From NCBI GenBank assembly GCA_937951695.1, contig CALFBL010000074.1:1-11686 (forward strand): a stretch of 11,686 nucleotides of DNA, in the 5' to 3' direction. The DNA comes from an uncultured Granulosicoccaceae bacterium (lineage in GTDB: Bacteria; Pseudomonadota; Gammaproteobacteria; Granulosicoccales; Granulosicoccaceae). Positions within the stretch are counted from its first letter, which is position 1, and each line of letters opens with the position of its first letter. The translations under genes were made by a program, and so were the position numbers. The notes under the pieces were generated by a model, which was given only the letters and a program-made list of their open reading frames with translations, ran no database searches and was not told the origin of the DNA. Below, in pieces: positions 4,889 through 11,686 of the stretch.

Positions 4889-7063
4889 ATGAAGACTGTG
4901 GATGTACTGAACCAAACTGACAGCTCCGCACAAACGGGACACTCAGAGCTTGCTGATTTTCCTTTGCAGGAAACCTCTCTGGATATCTGGGACAAGAAAT
5001 ATCGGTTGAAAACCAAAGATGGTGAGCCCGTCGATGAAAACGTTCAGGACACCTTCAATCGGGTTGCCAAAGCTCTGGCCGAGGTCGAGACCGGCCCCAA
5101 GCAGGAATTCTGGCAAGAGCGCTTTCTATGGGCTTTGAAGCAAGGCGCCATACCGGCCGGACGCATCACCTCCAACGCCGGTGCGCGGCAACACAAGCCC
5201 GCCACCTCTACCATCAATTGCACCGTATCAGGCACCATCAACGACTCCATGGACGATATCCTGGGTAAGGTCCACGAAGCTGGCCTGACACTGAAAGCGG
5301 GCTGTGGCATCGGCTACGATTTCTCCACCCTGCGCCCCCGCGGTGCTTATGTTTCCGGCGCTGGAGCCTACACCTCGGGTCCGCTGTCCTTCATGGATAT
5401 CTTCGACAAGATGTGCTTCACCGTGTCTTCAGCCGGTGGTCGGCGTGGCGCCCAGATGGGCACCTTCGATGTGCGTCATCCCGACGTGTTGGAATTTGTC
5501 AAAGCCAAGCGTGAAGACGGACGTTTGCGACAGTTCAATCTGTCACTGCTGATCACAGAAGATTTCATCCAAGCCGTCAAGGCCGATGAACCCTGGCAGT
5601 TGGCTTTCCCAATTCGCCAGAGCGAACTCGACAACGGCGATGTCCAGACAGATAACCCGGACGAAGTCGTTTGGCGCGACTGGCCAACACAGCGCGAAGT
5701 GGTCGTGAACGAAGAAGGTCTTGTGGCGTGCCGTATCTATAAGACTTTGCCCGCTCGCAGACTGTGGGACCTCATCATGGCCTCCACCTACGATTTTGCA
5801 GAACCGGGCTTTATTCTCATCGACAAAGTTAATGAGATGAACAACAACTGGTTTGATGAATCCATTCGTGCCACCAACCCCTGCGGCGAACAGCCTCTGC
5901 CCCCGTACGGTGCCTGCCTGTTGGGGTCGATCAATCTCACACGCTTTGTGCTCAATCCGTTCACCGAGAACGCCCGCTTTGACTGGGATCGCTTCCGCGA
6001 AACGGTACAAATCTTTACTCGCATGCTCGACAACGTGGTGGAAATCAACGGTCTTCCGCTTGAACACCAGCAACAGGAAATTATGCGCAAACGTCGTCAC
6101 GGCATGGGCTATCTGGGTCTGGGTTCAACGCTTGCGCTGATGTGCATGAGCTACGGCAGCGACGAGTCTTTAGAGTTTACCGAAACCGTTACCCGCGAAC
6201 TGGCGATGGCCGGCTGGCGTACAGCGCTTGAACTGTCTCGTGAAAAAGGTCCTGCACCGATCATGAACGAGACCTTCGAAGTCACCGGTGAAATGCTGCG
6301 TAAGCGGCCCGAAATGCGTGACGACGGTTTTCAAGTGGGTGACCAGGTTGCAGGTCGTGTACTGCACGCCCGTTACAGCCGCTACATGCAACGCATTGCG
6401 GAAATCGACCCCGATCTCGTTAACTCATTGGCTGAATCCGGTGCACGCTTTACCCACCACACCTCCATTGCACCCACCGGCACCATTTCATTATCACTGG
6501 CCAACAACGCCAGTAACGGCATCGAGCCCAGTTTTGCCCATCACTATTCGCGCAACGTAATTCGTGAAGGCCGCAAAACCAAGCAAAAAGTCGACGTACG
6601 ATCGTTTGAGTTACTCGCTTATCAAAAGCTCGTCAACGAACACGCCATGCCGTTTGCCGACAACGGAGAGAACCAGTTGCCCGACTATTTTGTCGCCGCT
6701 GAATCGATTTCCCCCAAAGCTCATGTTGCCGTGCAGGCCGCCGCGCAAAAATGGATTGATTCATCCATATCCAAAACCGCGAACGTGCCTACCGACTACA
6801 ATTTTGCAGACTTCAAAGATATCTATATGATGGCCTACGAACAAGGCTTGAAAGGCTGCACCACCTTCCGCTTTAACCCGGAAAATTTCCAGGGTGTATT
6901 GGTGCAGGAAAAGGATCTGGAAAACACCGAGTATCAATTCACACTCGACGATGGCTCAACCGTTACCTTGAAAGGTAACGAGGAGATCGAATACGACGGT
7001 GAAACCCACACCGCCGCTAATTTGTACGATGCGTTAAAAGAGGGCTACTACGGCAAGTTCTAA
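4889..7063 (+). CDS. nrdJ: Adenosylcobalamin-dependent (class II) ribonucleotide reductase, catalytic subunit NrdJ(a)
   Basis: This enzyme reduces ribonucleotides to deoxyribonucleotides using a thiyl radical generated from adenosylcobalamin, without oxygen and without a separate radical subunit. The 724-residue product shows the class II pattern: NCTVSGTI with the first redox cysteine (Cys111), the glycine-rich GCGIGYDFSTLRPRGA segment (138-152), SAGGRRGAQMG (181-191), and NPCGEQPLPPYGACLLGSINL (330-350). In the last, Asn330 and Glu334 are substrate residues, Cys332 is the radical cysteine and Cys343 the second redox cysteine. SIAPTGTISL is present further on. There is no N-terminal ATP-cone. 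The C-terminus (DALKEGYYGKF) lacks the cysteine pair that re-reduces the active site; that part is on the next gene, 64 bases downstream. The ATG is preceded by AGGA at a 12-base distance. Regulation is probably by NrdR and possibly DnaA. Confidence 0.96.
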   Translation: MKTVDVLNQTDSSAQTGHSELADFPLQETSLDIWDKKYRLKTKDGEPVDENVQDTFNRVAKALAEVETGPKQEFWQERFLWALKQGAIPAGRITSNAGARQHKPATSTINCTVSGTINDSMDDILGKVHEAGLTLKAGCGIGYDFSTLRPRGAYVSGAGAYTSGPLSFMDIFDKMCFTVSSAGGRRGAQMGTFDVRHPDVLEFVKAKREDGRLRQFNLSLLITEDFIQAVKADEPWQLAFPIRQSELDNGDVQTDNPDEVVWRDWPTQREVVVNEEGLVACRIYKTLPARRLWDLIMASTYDFAEPGFILIDKVNEMNNNWFDESIRATNPCGEQPLPPYGACLLGSINLTRFVLNPFTENARFDWDRFRETVQIFTRMLDNVVEINGLPLEHQQQEIMRKRRHGMGYLGLGSTLALMCMSYGSDESLEFTETVTRELAMAGWRTALELSREKGPAPIMNETFEVTGEMLRKRPEMRDDGFQVGDQVAGRVLHARYSRYMQRIAEIDPDLVNSLAESGARFTHHTSIAPTGTISLSLANNASNGIEPSFAHHYSRNVIREGRKTKQKVDVRSFELLAYQKLVNEHAMPFADNGENQLPDYFVAAESISPKAHVAVQAAAQKWIDSSISKTANVPTDYNFADFKDIYMMAYEQGLKGCTTFRFNPENFQGVLVQEKDLENTEYQFTLDDGSTVTLKGNEEIEYDGETHTAANLYDALKEGYYGKF

Positions 7064-7127
7064 CTGAAACCTGTCTTTACGATCTGTCATTACAGCGTTC
7101 GCAGTAACAACTGAAAGTGCAAACACC

Positions 7128-7820
7128 ATGAAAATCACCAAAAAAATAGTTGGCTACTCGGTCAATACCCCAGAGCCTACCAGCGTAGATAATCCCGCCT
7201 TGTCGCTCAAGGCTGATGTTATCCAGATGCACGAGACGCTCGAGCGTCCCGAAATGCTGGTGGGTTCAACCTACAAGTTGAAAGTGCCCGAGCATGTCTC
7301 CCCACATGCCATGTACATCACCATCAACGACATCGTTCTCAACGAAGGCACCGAGCACGAATTACGACGACCCTTCGAAGTCTTCGTCAATTCCAAAAAC
7401 CTCGATCACCATCAATGGATCGTCGCCCTCACCCGCATCATGTCCGCCGTATTCAGAAAAGGCGGCGACGTCACCTTCCTCGTCGAAGAGCTACGATCGG
7501 TATTCGATCCACGCGGCGGCTACTGGAACAATGGCAACTACATGCCATCGATCATTGCCGAAATCGGTGAAATCATTGAACGCCACCTCATCATTATCGG
7601 CATGCTTAAAAAGCCCGAACTCGACGAGCATCAGCAGAAACTGATCGATGACAAAAAAGCCGAGCTAAAAGCCGAGTCACAAGCCATAGCAAACAACGCC
7701 AACGGCGAAGAAGCCTGGATGGCCACCGCCACAAGTTGCGCCAAATGCAATCAAAAAGCGGTAGTGCTGAGGGACGGTTGTCAGACTTGTATGAATTGTG
7801 GCGATTCTAAGTGTGGTTGA
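7128..7820 (+). CDS. nrdJb: NrdJb, TSCPD-domain and Cys-rich partner of class II ribonucleotide reductase
   Basis: A 230-residue protein matching the C-terminal piece of class II ribonucleotide reductase that is a separate gene in Pseudomonas (nrdJb). A TSCPD-type domain spans about 35-150 (FEVFVNSKNLDHHQW, then RSVFDPRGGYWNNGNYMPSII). A charged Glu/Lys/Ala linker (about 163-195) leads to a tail with six cysteines: Cys204, 207, 218, 221, 224 and 229, in CAKC, CQTC and CMNC arrangements. The tail probably either binds zinc or shuttles electrons from thioredoxin or glutaredoxin to NrdJ, a role the catalytic chain lacks. It lies 64 bases after nrdJ on the same strand with no terminator between, so it is almost certainly cotranscribed. 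The ATG has only a weak purine stretch (GAAAG) upstream. No clear hairpin terminator follows, only a T-run near 7825-7831. Confidence 0.9.
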   Translation: MKITKKIVGYSVNTPEPTSVDNPALSLKADVIQMHETLERPEMLVGSTYKLKVPEHVSPHAMYITINDIVLNEGTEHELRRPFEVFVNSKNLDHHQWIVALTRIMSAVFRKGGDVTFLVEELRSVFDPRGGYWNNGNYMPSIIAEIGEIIERHLIIIGMLKKPELDEHQQKLIDDKKAELKAESQAIANNANGEEAWMATATSCAKCNQKAVVLRDGCQTCMNCGDSKCG

Positions 7821-7854
7821 TTTGATTTTTTATACATTTAGATAGGAAAAAATT

Positions 7855-7895
7855 ACCGGGTAGCCCCGGGCGATTGCTCATTCCGGGGACCGGGT
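7855..7895. repeat. GC-rich short repeat cluster downstream of nrdJb
   Basis: ACCGGGT occurs directly repeated at 7855-7861 and 7889-7895. Between the copies CCCCGG (7864-7869) and CCGGGG (7883-7888) form a 6-bp stem with a 13-base loop. No T-run follows, so it is not a clear terminator. The GGGACCGGGTCAGACTGA text recalls REP-like short repeats linked to IS200-type transposases, but no such gene is here and that link is a guess. Confidence 0.35.
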
Positions 7896-8039
7896 CAGAC
7901 TGATCACACGCGGATCCCCGACACGATACTCGACAAAGCGCAGTAGCCATCCATGATCTAGAGTGCCCGATTGCCGCTCCTGCGACCCTTCTTTTCCCCT
8001 CCGCCCAGCTTTCTTGGCGCAACTCGACGTCGAGAAAAG
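7878..8039 (-). pseudogene. Possible C-terminal remnant of an unknown protein
   Basis: The minus frame is open for 53 codons between two stops, without an ATG, GTG or TTG start. It ends in RFVEYRVGDPRVISLTRSPE, which reads like genuine protein C-terminus. A second minus frame over the same bases is also open. I do not recognise the family. It may be a scrap of a lost gene or chance; its place inside a zone of broken genes slightly favours the first. Confidence 0.2.
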
Positions 8040-8105
8040 CTAAATTAACTTTAGAATGTGCCACTAACCAATTGAAATAAGCATGCGGTAGTATTTCTCC
8101 AGATT

Positions 8106-8377
8106 CTACACGTGGAGAAATTCTCGTTCACCGTCATCCGAGCCAACCAAAATTACAAATCCCTCATCCGATGTTGGCGGTTCAAAGAATTTTGTGATCG
8201 CATCAAACATCGCGCCTGTATCAGTTGCGCAACTGCCTGAGTAATAAGGTCTCTCATCCACTGTCGTTGATTCACTGTGCTAGCCTGAAAATCCAGAACT
8301 ACCGAGGTACCGGTTCGAAGTAAATCGAGAAGAAAGGGCGCCATTGCAGACTTCAACTTTCTATTGTCACGACAGAT
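8106..8377 (-). pseudogene. Broken P-loop kinase-like ATPase (AAA_33 / COG0645 type), truncated and frameshifted
   Basis: The first piece reads LKSAMAPFLLDLLRTGTSVVLDFQASTVNQRQW (about 8356-8258, open up to 8377), the middle of a predicted kinase/ATPase family in which the text is typically ...LLRAGVSVVLDFPANT. The second piece, in a different minus frame from about 8258 down to a TAG at 8106, reads FDAITKFFEPPTSDEGF, the conserved C-terminus of the same family. Missing are the N-terminus with the P-loop and about 30 residues between the pieces, and the frame changes near 8230-8265. The gene cannot make a working enzyme. It lies 45 bases downstream of cobQ on the same strand. The family call rests on remembered patterns and no search was possible. 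Confidence 0.7.
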
Positions 8378-8422
8378 TTAACTCAGTATATGATGGCCTA
8401 GCCAGCCAAAAGCATCAATCGC

Positions 8423-9898
8423 TCAGGCTATTTGCCAAGACAGCAACTGGTCAACGTCAAAATGACTTTCAAGCGTATCCGCTAGTCGATCAATCTCCGC
8501 TTCTTTCAGCGCGTTGTAGTCAGGCGCTTGCGTATCGGACGTTAAGCCCGCCCACTGAAGGATACTGCGCTGCGCCTCCGGGCAATCGAGCAACCCGTGT
8601 ACGTAAGTGCCGCAGATCTGATCGTCAGCAGAGCGCGCACCGTCTTGGTACTGCGTGCCGTGTTCGTCGGTTAGGCTCGCAAATGCACGGTGTTCGCTAT
8701 TGTGGATGGTCTCACCCATATGAATTTCATACCCGGTTATAGCCGCACCATCAAAGTCGAGGGTGCCCTGCACCGTGTTCAGCGTTTTAGTCGATTTGAG
8801 CACCGTGTGCATATCAAACAGTGCCAGTGCGTTGCAACTACCAGGGTCGTCTTCCACACCGTCTGGGTCGGCGATAGTCTTACCCAGCATTTGGTAGCCG
8901 CCACACACCCCTAAAACCTTGCCCCCGTAGCGAAGATGTCGAGCGATTGTCGTGTGCCAACCAGACTCTCTCAAGTGCTGCATATCCTGTCGAACCGCCT
9001 TGGACCCAGGAATAATAATCAAATCGCACGCCGGAATCTCAGCGCCTGGCCCCACGTAGGTTAGATCCACACTGGGGTGGAGCCTAAGTGTGTCGAAATC
9101 TGTGTGATTACTGATTCTGGGCAGCACCAACACGCATACTTTAAGCTCCACATTGTCAATAATCTGAGCTGTGGTTATGGTGTCTTCAGCTTCCAAATGA
9201 AACCCTTGTATGTAAGGGATGATGCCCAGTACCGGCTTACCGGTTTTCTCTTCAAGCCAATCAACCCCTGGCATCAACAAGCTCACATCACCTCGGAACC
9301 GGTTGATAACAAACCCCAGAATACGGGCTTGCTCTGATTCACTCAAACACGCCAAGGTGCCAATCAAATGCGCGAATGACCCCCCTCGATCGATATCGGT
9401 TACCAATACGACCGGGCAATCGATCAATTCGGCAAACCCCATATTCGCAATATCGCCTTCCCGCAGATTCACCTCAGCGGGACTCCCTGCCCCTTCTACC
9501 AAAACAAATGGGTACTGCGCTTTCAATATCTCGTAGGACTCCAAAACCGCCGCCATTGCCCGCGGCTTGTGATCGTGATAATCACTGGCTTCAAAGTTTC
9601 CAACCGAATGCCCTTGAACGATGACTTGTGCACCCGTATCGCTACTGGGTTTGATAAGAATCGGATTCATGTGAACGGTTGTGGGTACACGACAAGCCTG
9701 GGCCTGTACTGCTTGAGCTCGTCCAATTTCACCACCGTCGTCGCTCACCATACTGTTCAACGCCATGTTCTGCGGCTTGAACGGGGCGACAGATATCCCC
9801 TTACGGCTTAGTACTCGACCGAGCCCAGCAACCAGTGTGCTTTTTCCAGCGTCTGAGGTGGGGCCCTGAATCATTACCGTAAGTTTGTGCTCGCTCAT
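8423..9898 (-). CDS. cobQ: Cobyric acid synthase CobQ (glutamine-hydrolysing)
   Basis: CobQ/CbiP amidates four carboxyl groups (b, d, e, g) of adenosylcobyrinic a,c-diamide, using glutamine and ATP, in late cobalamin synthesis. The 491-residue protein has the normal length. An N-terminal ATP-dependent synthetase domain carries QGPTSDAGKST (11-21), PFKPQNMALNS (39-49), VEGAGSPAEVNL (134-145) and DIDRGGSFAHLIGTL (168-182). A C-terminal class I glutamine amidotransferase domain carries VCGGYQMLG with nucleophile Cys332 and GTYVHGLLD with His434. I chose the ATG at 9898 because family similarity begins at once (TVMIQGPTSDAGKS); a longer frame from a TTG at 9961 would add 21 residues unlike the family. 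The ribosome binding site is weak. It runs convergently with nrdJ-nrdJb, whose product needs the cofactor. No other cobalamin gene is in the window. Confidence 0.95.
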   Translation of the reverse strand: MSEHKLTVMIQGPTSDAGKSTLVAGLGRVLSRKGISVAPFKPQNMALNSMVSDDGGEIGRAQAVQAQACRVPTTVHMNPILIKPSSDTGAQVIVQGHSVGNFEASDYHDHKPRAMAAVLESYEILKAQYPFVLVEGAGSPAEVNLREGDIANMGFAELIDCPVVLVTDIDRGGSFAHLIGTLACLSESEQARILGFVINRFRGDVSLLMPGVDWLEEKTGKPVLGIIPYIQGFHLEAEDTITTAQIIDNVELKVCVLVLPRISNHTDFDTLRLHPSVDLTYVGPGAEIPACDLIIIPGSKAVRQDMQHLRESGWHTTIARHLRYGGKVLGVCGGYQMLGKTIADPDGVEDDPGSCNALALFDMHTVLKSTKTLNTVQGTLDFDGAAITGYEIHMGETIHNSEHRAFASLTDEHGTQYQDGARSADDQICGTYVHGLLDCPEAQRSILQWAGLTSDTQAPDYNALKEAEIDRLADTLESHFDVDQLLSWQIA

Positions 9899-9970
9899 AC
9901 GCCCGATTGTAGATTTATTGCTCGCTACTCTGTTACCTATACGCGCACACGACGCGATCAAGACTATTCA

Positions 9971-10534
9971 TTAGCGCGGCTCATCACCCAGACTCATATT
10001 GTTACCACCGATCAAAGCGTCGATCTCAAGCATCACATCCTCGGGTAGTGGACCTGTGTGAAGGGCTGCGGCCAACTCCTCTACCTGATGAACCGTACGC
10101 GCTCCGGGCACTGGAATATTGGTAACAGAGCGTCCCCATAACCAACCCAAAGCCCCCTGCACTAAGGATCTGCCGCCTACTTGCAACAGCTCCTTAATTG
10201 CGCCATCCATCTCCTGAAACACCAAAGCCGCAGAGCTTACCGGCACCTCGTTGGGGTGTAGTAGCATTAGATCGATTGTGTCTCTTTCCAAACGCATCAG
10301 GCAGCCTTCTATGGCAGGTATAATAAATTCGGGCTCGTAACTTTCGCCCAATATGATTTTATCAGTTTCGTTAATGTCAAGACCGATCTTGGTAATAACG
10401 ATCGCTTCCAGATGATGCTTTAACGCCTTTGCCAATAGATATTCAGAATGTCCTGCACCGTTGGCTGCAGCGGTGTCAAATACGGTTACCCCGTTGGCTA
10501 ACGCTGCGTGAATGGTCCTGATGGATTCGTCATC
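9971..10534 (-). pseudogene. Aldo/keto reductase remnant, N-terminus and central part deleted
   Basis: The minus frame is open from 10534 to 9971 (187 residues). It begins with DDESIRTIHAALANGVTVFDTAAANGAGHSEYLLAKAL, which fits aldo/keto reductases from about residue 30, including the cofactor-site Asp of FDTA. IVITKIG and RLERDTIDLMLLHPNE follow. After VFQEMDG the text jumps to RSLVQGALGWLWGRS and NIPVPGARTVHQVEE, the C-terminal NADP-binding part. Roughly 100-130 central residues are missing, although the frame is kept. Upstream of DDES an in-frame TGA (plus strand 10535-10537) blocks extension, and no ATG lies before DDES or in the first 30 codons; a TTG near 10435 would give only 154 residues. 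The catalytic Tyr position reads AANGAG where the family usually has Tyr, another sign of decay. It is almost surely non-functional. Confidence 0.8.
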
Positions 10535-10872
10535 TCAAGTTTGCCGTCTACGCGGTGAGCCCTAAGATAGACACATGGGCACAGGTGATCAACTCTACGC
10601 CTTCGGCTCGTTGGGTACGCGAGAACAAGGGCGAATCTTCTTGGGTTGAAGTTAGTACTCCCAGAAATGCGTTAGATCTAGCCTTAGCTGGTTCGGCCAG
10701 AATTGTCTTACCCACATTCATTGGTTCAGCACAGAAATCGCTTCAACGGATATCAGATTTCATCGATGAGCTCGAACACACACAGTGGCTGGTTATTCAT
10801 CACGAGGAACGGCATTTGCCCCAGGTGCGCTTTGTCATCGATCGATTGCTTGAATTATTGGCAGAGAAGTAA
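10525..10872 (+). pseudogene. LysR-family transcriptional regulator remnant, C-terminal effector domain only
   Basis: From about 10528 the plus frame reads RHLKFAVYAVSPK and continues STPSARWVRENKGESSWVEVSTPRNALDLALAGSARIVLPTFIG to a TAA at 10870-10872. This is the distal half of a LysR substrate-binding domain. The N-terminal helix-turn-helix and first half of the effector domain (about 180-190 residues) are absent, and a TGA stands in frame at 10519-10521. A GTG at 10555 could start a 105-residue peptide, but with no DNA-binding domain. The spacing between FAVYA and SARWV seems shorter than usual, so a small internal loss is possible. The remnant abuts the aldo/keto reductase remnant head to head within about 10 bases. 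The end is 7 bases from the stop of the exporter on the other strand. Confidence 0.75.
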
Positions 10873-10879
10873 CAGTCGA

Positions 10880-11503
10880 CTATGAGTACCTAGCTGACAG
10901 CGTCCATAAACCCGCAACAGAAAGCAATGAACCACCACAAACATTGAATACACGCTGTGTTTTAGACGACGATAAGAGTTGTTGAGCCTTACCCGCAAAG
11001 ACGGCATAAATTGTTGCATTGAGTGTGGCCAATGCCACAAAAGTCGCTGCAAGAACCCACAATTGGGACGTTACGTCAGAATTACGATTTACAAACTGCG
11101 GCAGAAAGGCCACGAAGAAAATAATGCCTTTAGGGTTTAAAGCCGTCACTAGATAGGTGTTTACAAAGAATGCCCAACTGGATGTATCACCTTCAGCCTC
11201 ATTGAAAGCTGTTGACTTCACGCCCGCCATAAACAACTTCACCCCCAGGAATATCAGGTACAGGCCTCCCACCCATTTCACAACTTGAAACCAAAAAGCC
11301 GATTCCGCCAGTATGGCACCTAAACCCAGCAAAGACAGCGCAAGCGCGGTAGAGTCACCCAGTGCAACCGCCAAAATTAATGGAATCTTGGCTTTGTATC
11401 CATGAGACATGGAATAGCTAATCACGGTAAGAATTGTAGGCCCGGGTATCAACAGCAAGAGCGTTGATGCCACGACAAAGGCAATCCACTGTTCGATGTT
11501 CAT
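10880..11503 (-). CDS. LysE/RhtB-family amino acid exporter
   Basis: A 207-residue integral membrane protein of the LysE/RhtB superfamily, normal in length and hydrophobicity. It shows the family's N-terminal helix ending in IPGPTILTV (residues 19-27), GYKAKIPLILAVALGDS (35-51), GGLYLIFLGVKL (79-90) and the LNPKGIIFFVAFLPQFV block (122-138); about six membrane segments are expected. Members export amino acids such as lysine, homoserine or threonine, or small metabolites; the substrate cannot be read from sequence. The ATG at 11503 is the first in frame with family similarity, and the ribosome binding site is weak. A YciI-like gene ends 31 bases upstream on the same strand, so they may be cotranscribed. 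Its 3' end lies 7 bases from the LysR remnant. Confidence 0.92.
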   Translation of the reverse strand: MNIEQWIAFVVASTLLLLIPGPTILTVISYSMSHGYKAKIPLILAVALGDSTALALSLLGLGAILAESAFWFQVVKWVGGLYLIFLGVKLFMAGVKSTAFNEAEGDTSSWAFFVNTYLVTALNPKGIIFFVAFLPQFVNRNSDVTSQLWVLAATFVALATLNATIYAVFAGKAQQLLSSSKTQRVFNVCGGSLLSVAGLWTLSARYS

Positions 11504-11534
11504 ACTTACACTCGCAGCATACCTTTAGCGGTAT

Positions 11535-11686
11535 TTAAAGAATCACATCGCCTTCGAGCGCTTTACCCCAAACCAGTAGCTTATAGCTGCGAAGCTCTGG
11601 TGCGTAGTAGGGATAATTTTTTATGAGCTCCTCTGCTCGCTCAAACGACTCAACCTCCATCACCCAAAGCCCGCCCACAAACTGCC
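11535..11686 (-). CDS. YciI-like (YCII domain) protein, C-terminal part (5' end outside window)
   Basis: In the minus frame running in from the window edge, 49 residues read QFVGGLWVMEVESFERAEELI and NYPYYAPELRSYKLLVWGKALEGDVIL before a TAA (plus strand 11535-11537). The pattern fits the second half of a YCII domain: a GGLW-hydrophobic-E strand, a helix with the AEELI motif, then a P(Y)Y turn and the final strand ending in WG. YciI proteins are small ferredoxin-fold proteins, mostly of unknown function, related to muconolactone isomerase-type folds. The active-site His/Asp pair of the family would be upstream, outside the window. It precedes the LysE-type exporter by 31 bases on the same strand. 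Confidence 0.75.
   Translation of the reverse strand, partial: QFVGGLWVMEVESFERAEELIKNYPYYAPELRSYKLLVWGKALEGDVIL

Noticed and set aside
5543..6100. A 185-codon minus-strand ORF inside nrdJ
   Set aside because: It lies opposite the most conserved part of nrdJ and shows no family features, so it is a codon-bias shadow.
7821..7895. Rho-independent terminator after nrdJb
   Set aside because: The T-run near 7825-7831 has no GC stem before it, and the later CCCCGG/CCGGGG stem has no T-run after it.
8344..9811. Several plus-strand ORFs of 74-132 codons opposite cobQ
   Set aside because: They are shadows of the conserved cobQ frame, with no recognisable domain and no ribosome binding sites.
9899..9961. 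Longer CobQ starting at the TTG at 9961
   Set aside because: The added 21 residues do not resemble the family, and similarity starts immediately at the ATG at 9898.
10555..10872. A genuine 105-residue protein starting at the GTG at 10555
   Set aside because: LysR similarity continues upstream of that GTG (HLKFAVYA), and the product would lack the DNA-binding domain, so it is better read as a gene remnant.

Overview
The window looks like a chromosomal segment of a free-living gammaproteobacterium. The evidence is the order rapZ - HPr - enzyme I - mgtE, a class II ribonucleotide reductase split into two genes as in Pseudomonas, NrdR-type and DnaA-type sites upstream of it, and moderate GC content. 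No tRNA, rRNA, CRISPR array, intact transposon or prophage gene was seen. This assignment is an inference from gene content, not a phylogeny.

Layout. Positions 1-3852 (+ strand) hold a tightly packed run: the 3' end of rapZ, an HPr-family phosphocarrier, enzyme I (with an unusual Lys/Ser/Thr-rich tail) and the magnesium channel/transporter MgtE (TTG start). A small DUF3391-type protein lies on the opposite strand and ends one base from the mgtE stop. Positions 4380-4888 hold no convincing gene but are dense in regulatory signals: two perfect DnaA boxes, two candidate promoters, two pairs of NrdR-box-like palindromes spaced 31-32 bp, and a separate 8-bp inverted repeat. They precede nrdJ (catalytic class II ribonucleotide reductase, 724 aa) and its partner nrdJb (TSCPD domain plus a six-cysteine tail).

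Positions 7821-10872 form a decayed zone around one intact gene. That gene is cobQ (cobyric acid synthase, - strand). It is flanked by a frameshifted, truncated P-loop kinase remnant (8106-8377) and by two remnants that meet head to head near 10530: an aldo/keto reductase without its N-terminus and middle (- strand), and the C-terminal part of a LysR regulator (+ strand). A deletion that removed the shared promoter region and both 5' ends explains this best. The window closes with a LysE/RhtB-type exporter and the C-terminus of a YciI-like protein, both on the - strand.

How the genes work together. RapZ, HPr and enzyme I form a regulatory phosphotransferase module; no sugar permease is present. 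NrdJ needs adenosylcobalamin and CobQ catalyses a step in making cobalamin, so the reductase and a cofactor gene lie close together, though convergently and without a shared promoter. The regulatory region suggests that deoxynucleotide supply is tied to nucleotide pools (NrdR) and possibly to replication initiation (DnaA). I saw no clearly new multi-gene system. The most interesting signals are the nrdJ control region, the head-to-head deletion scar, the enzyme I tail and the stand-alone DUF3391 protein.
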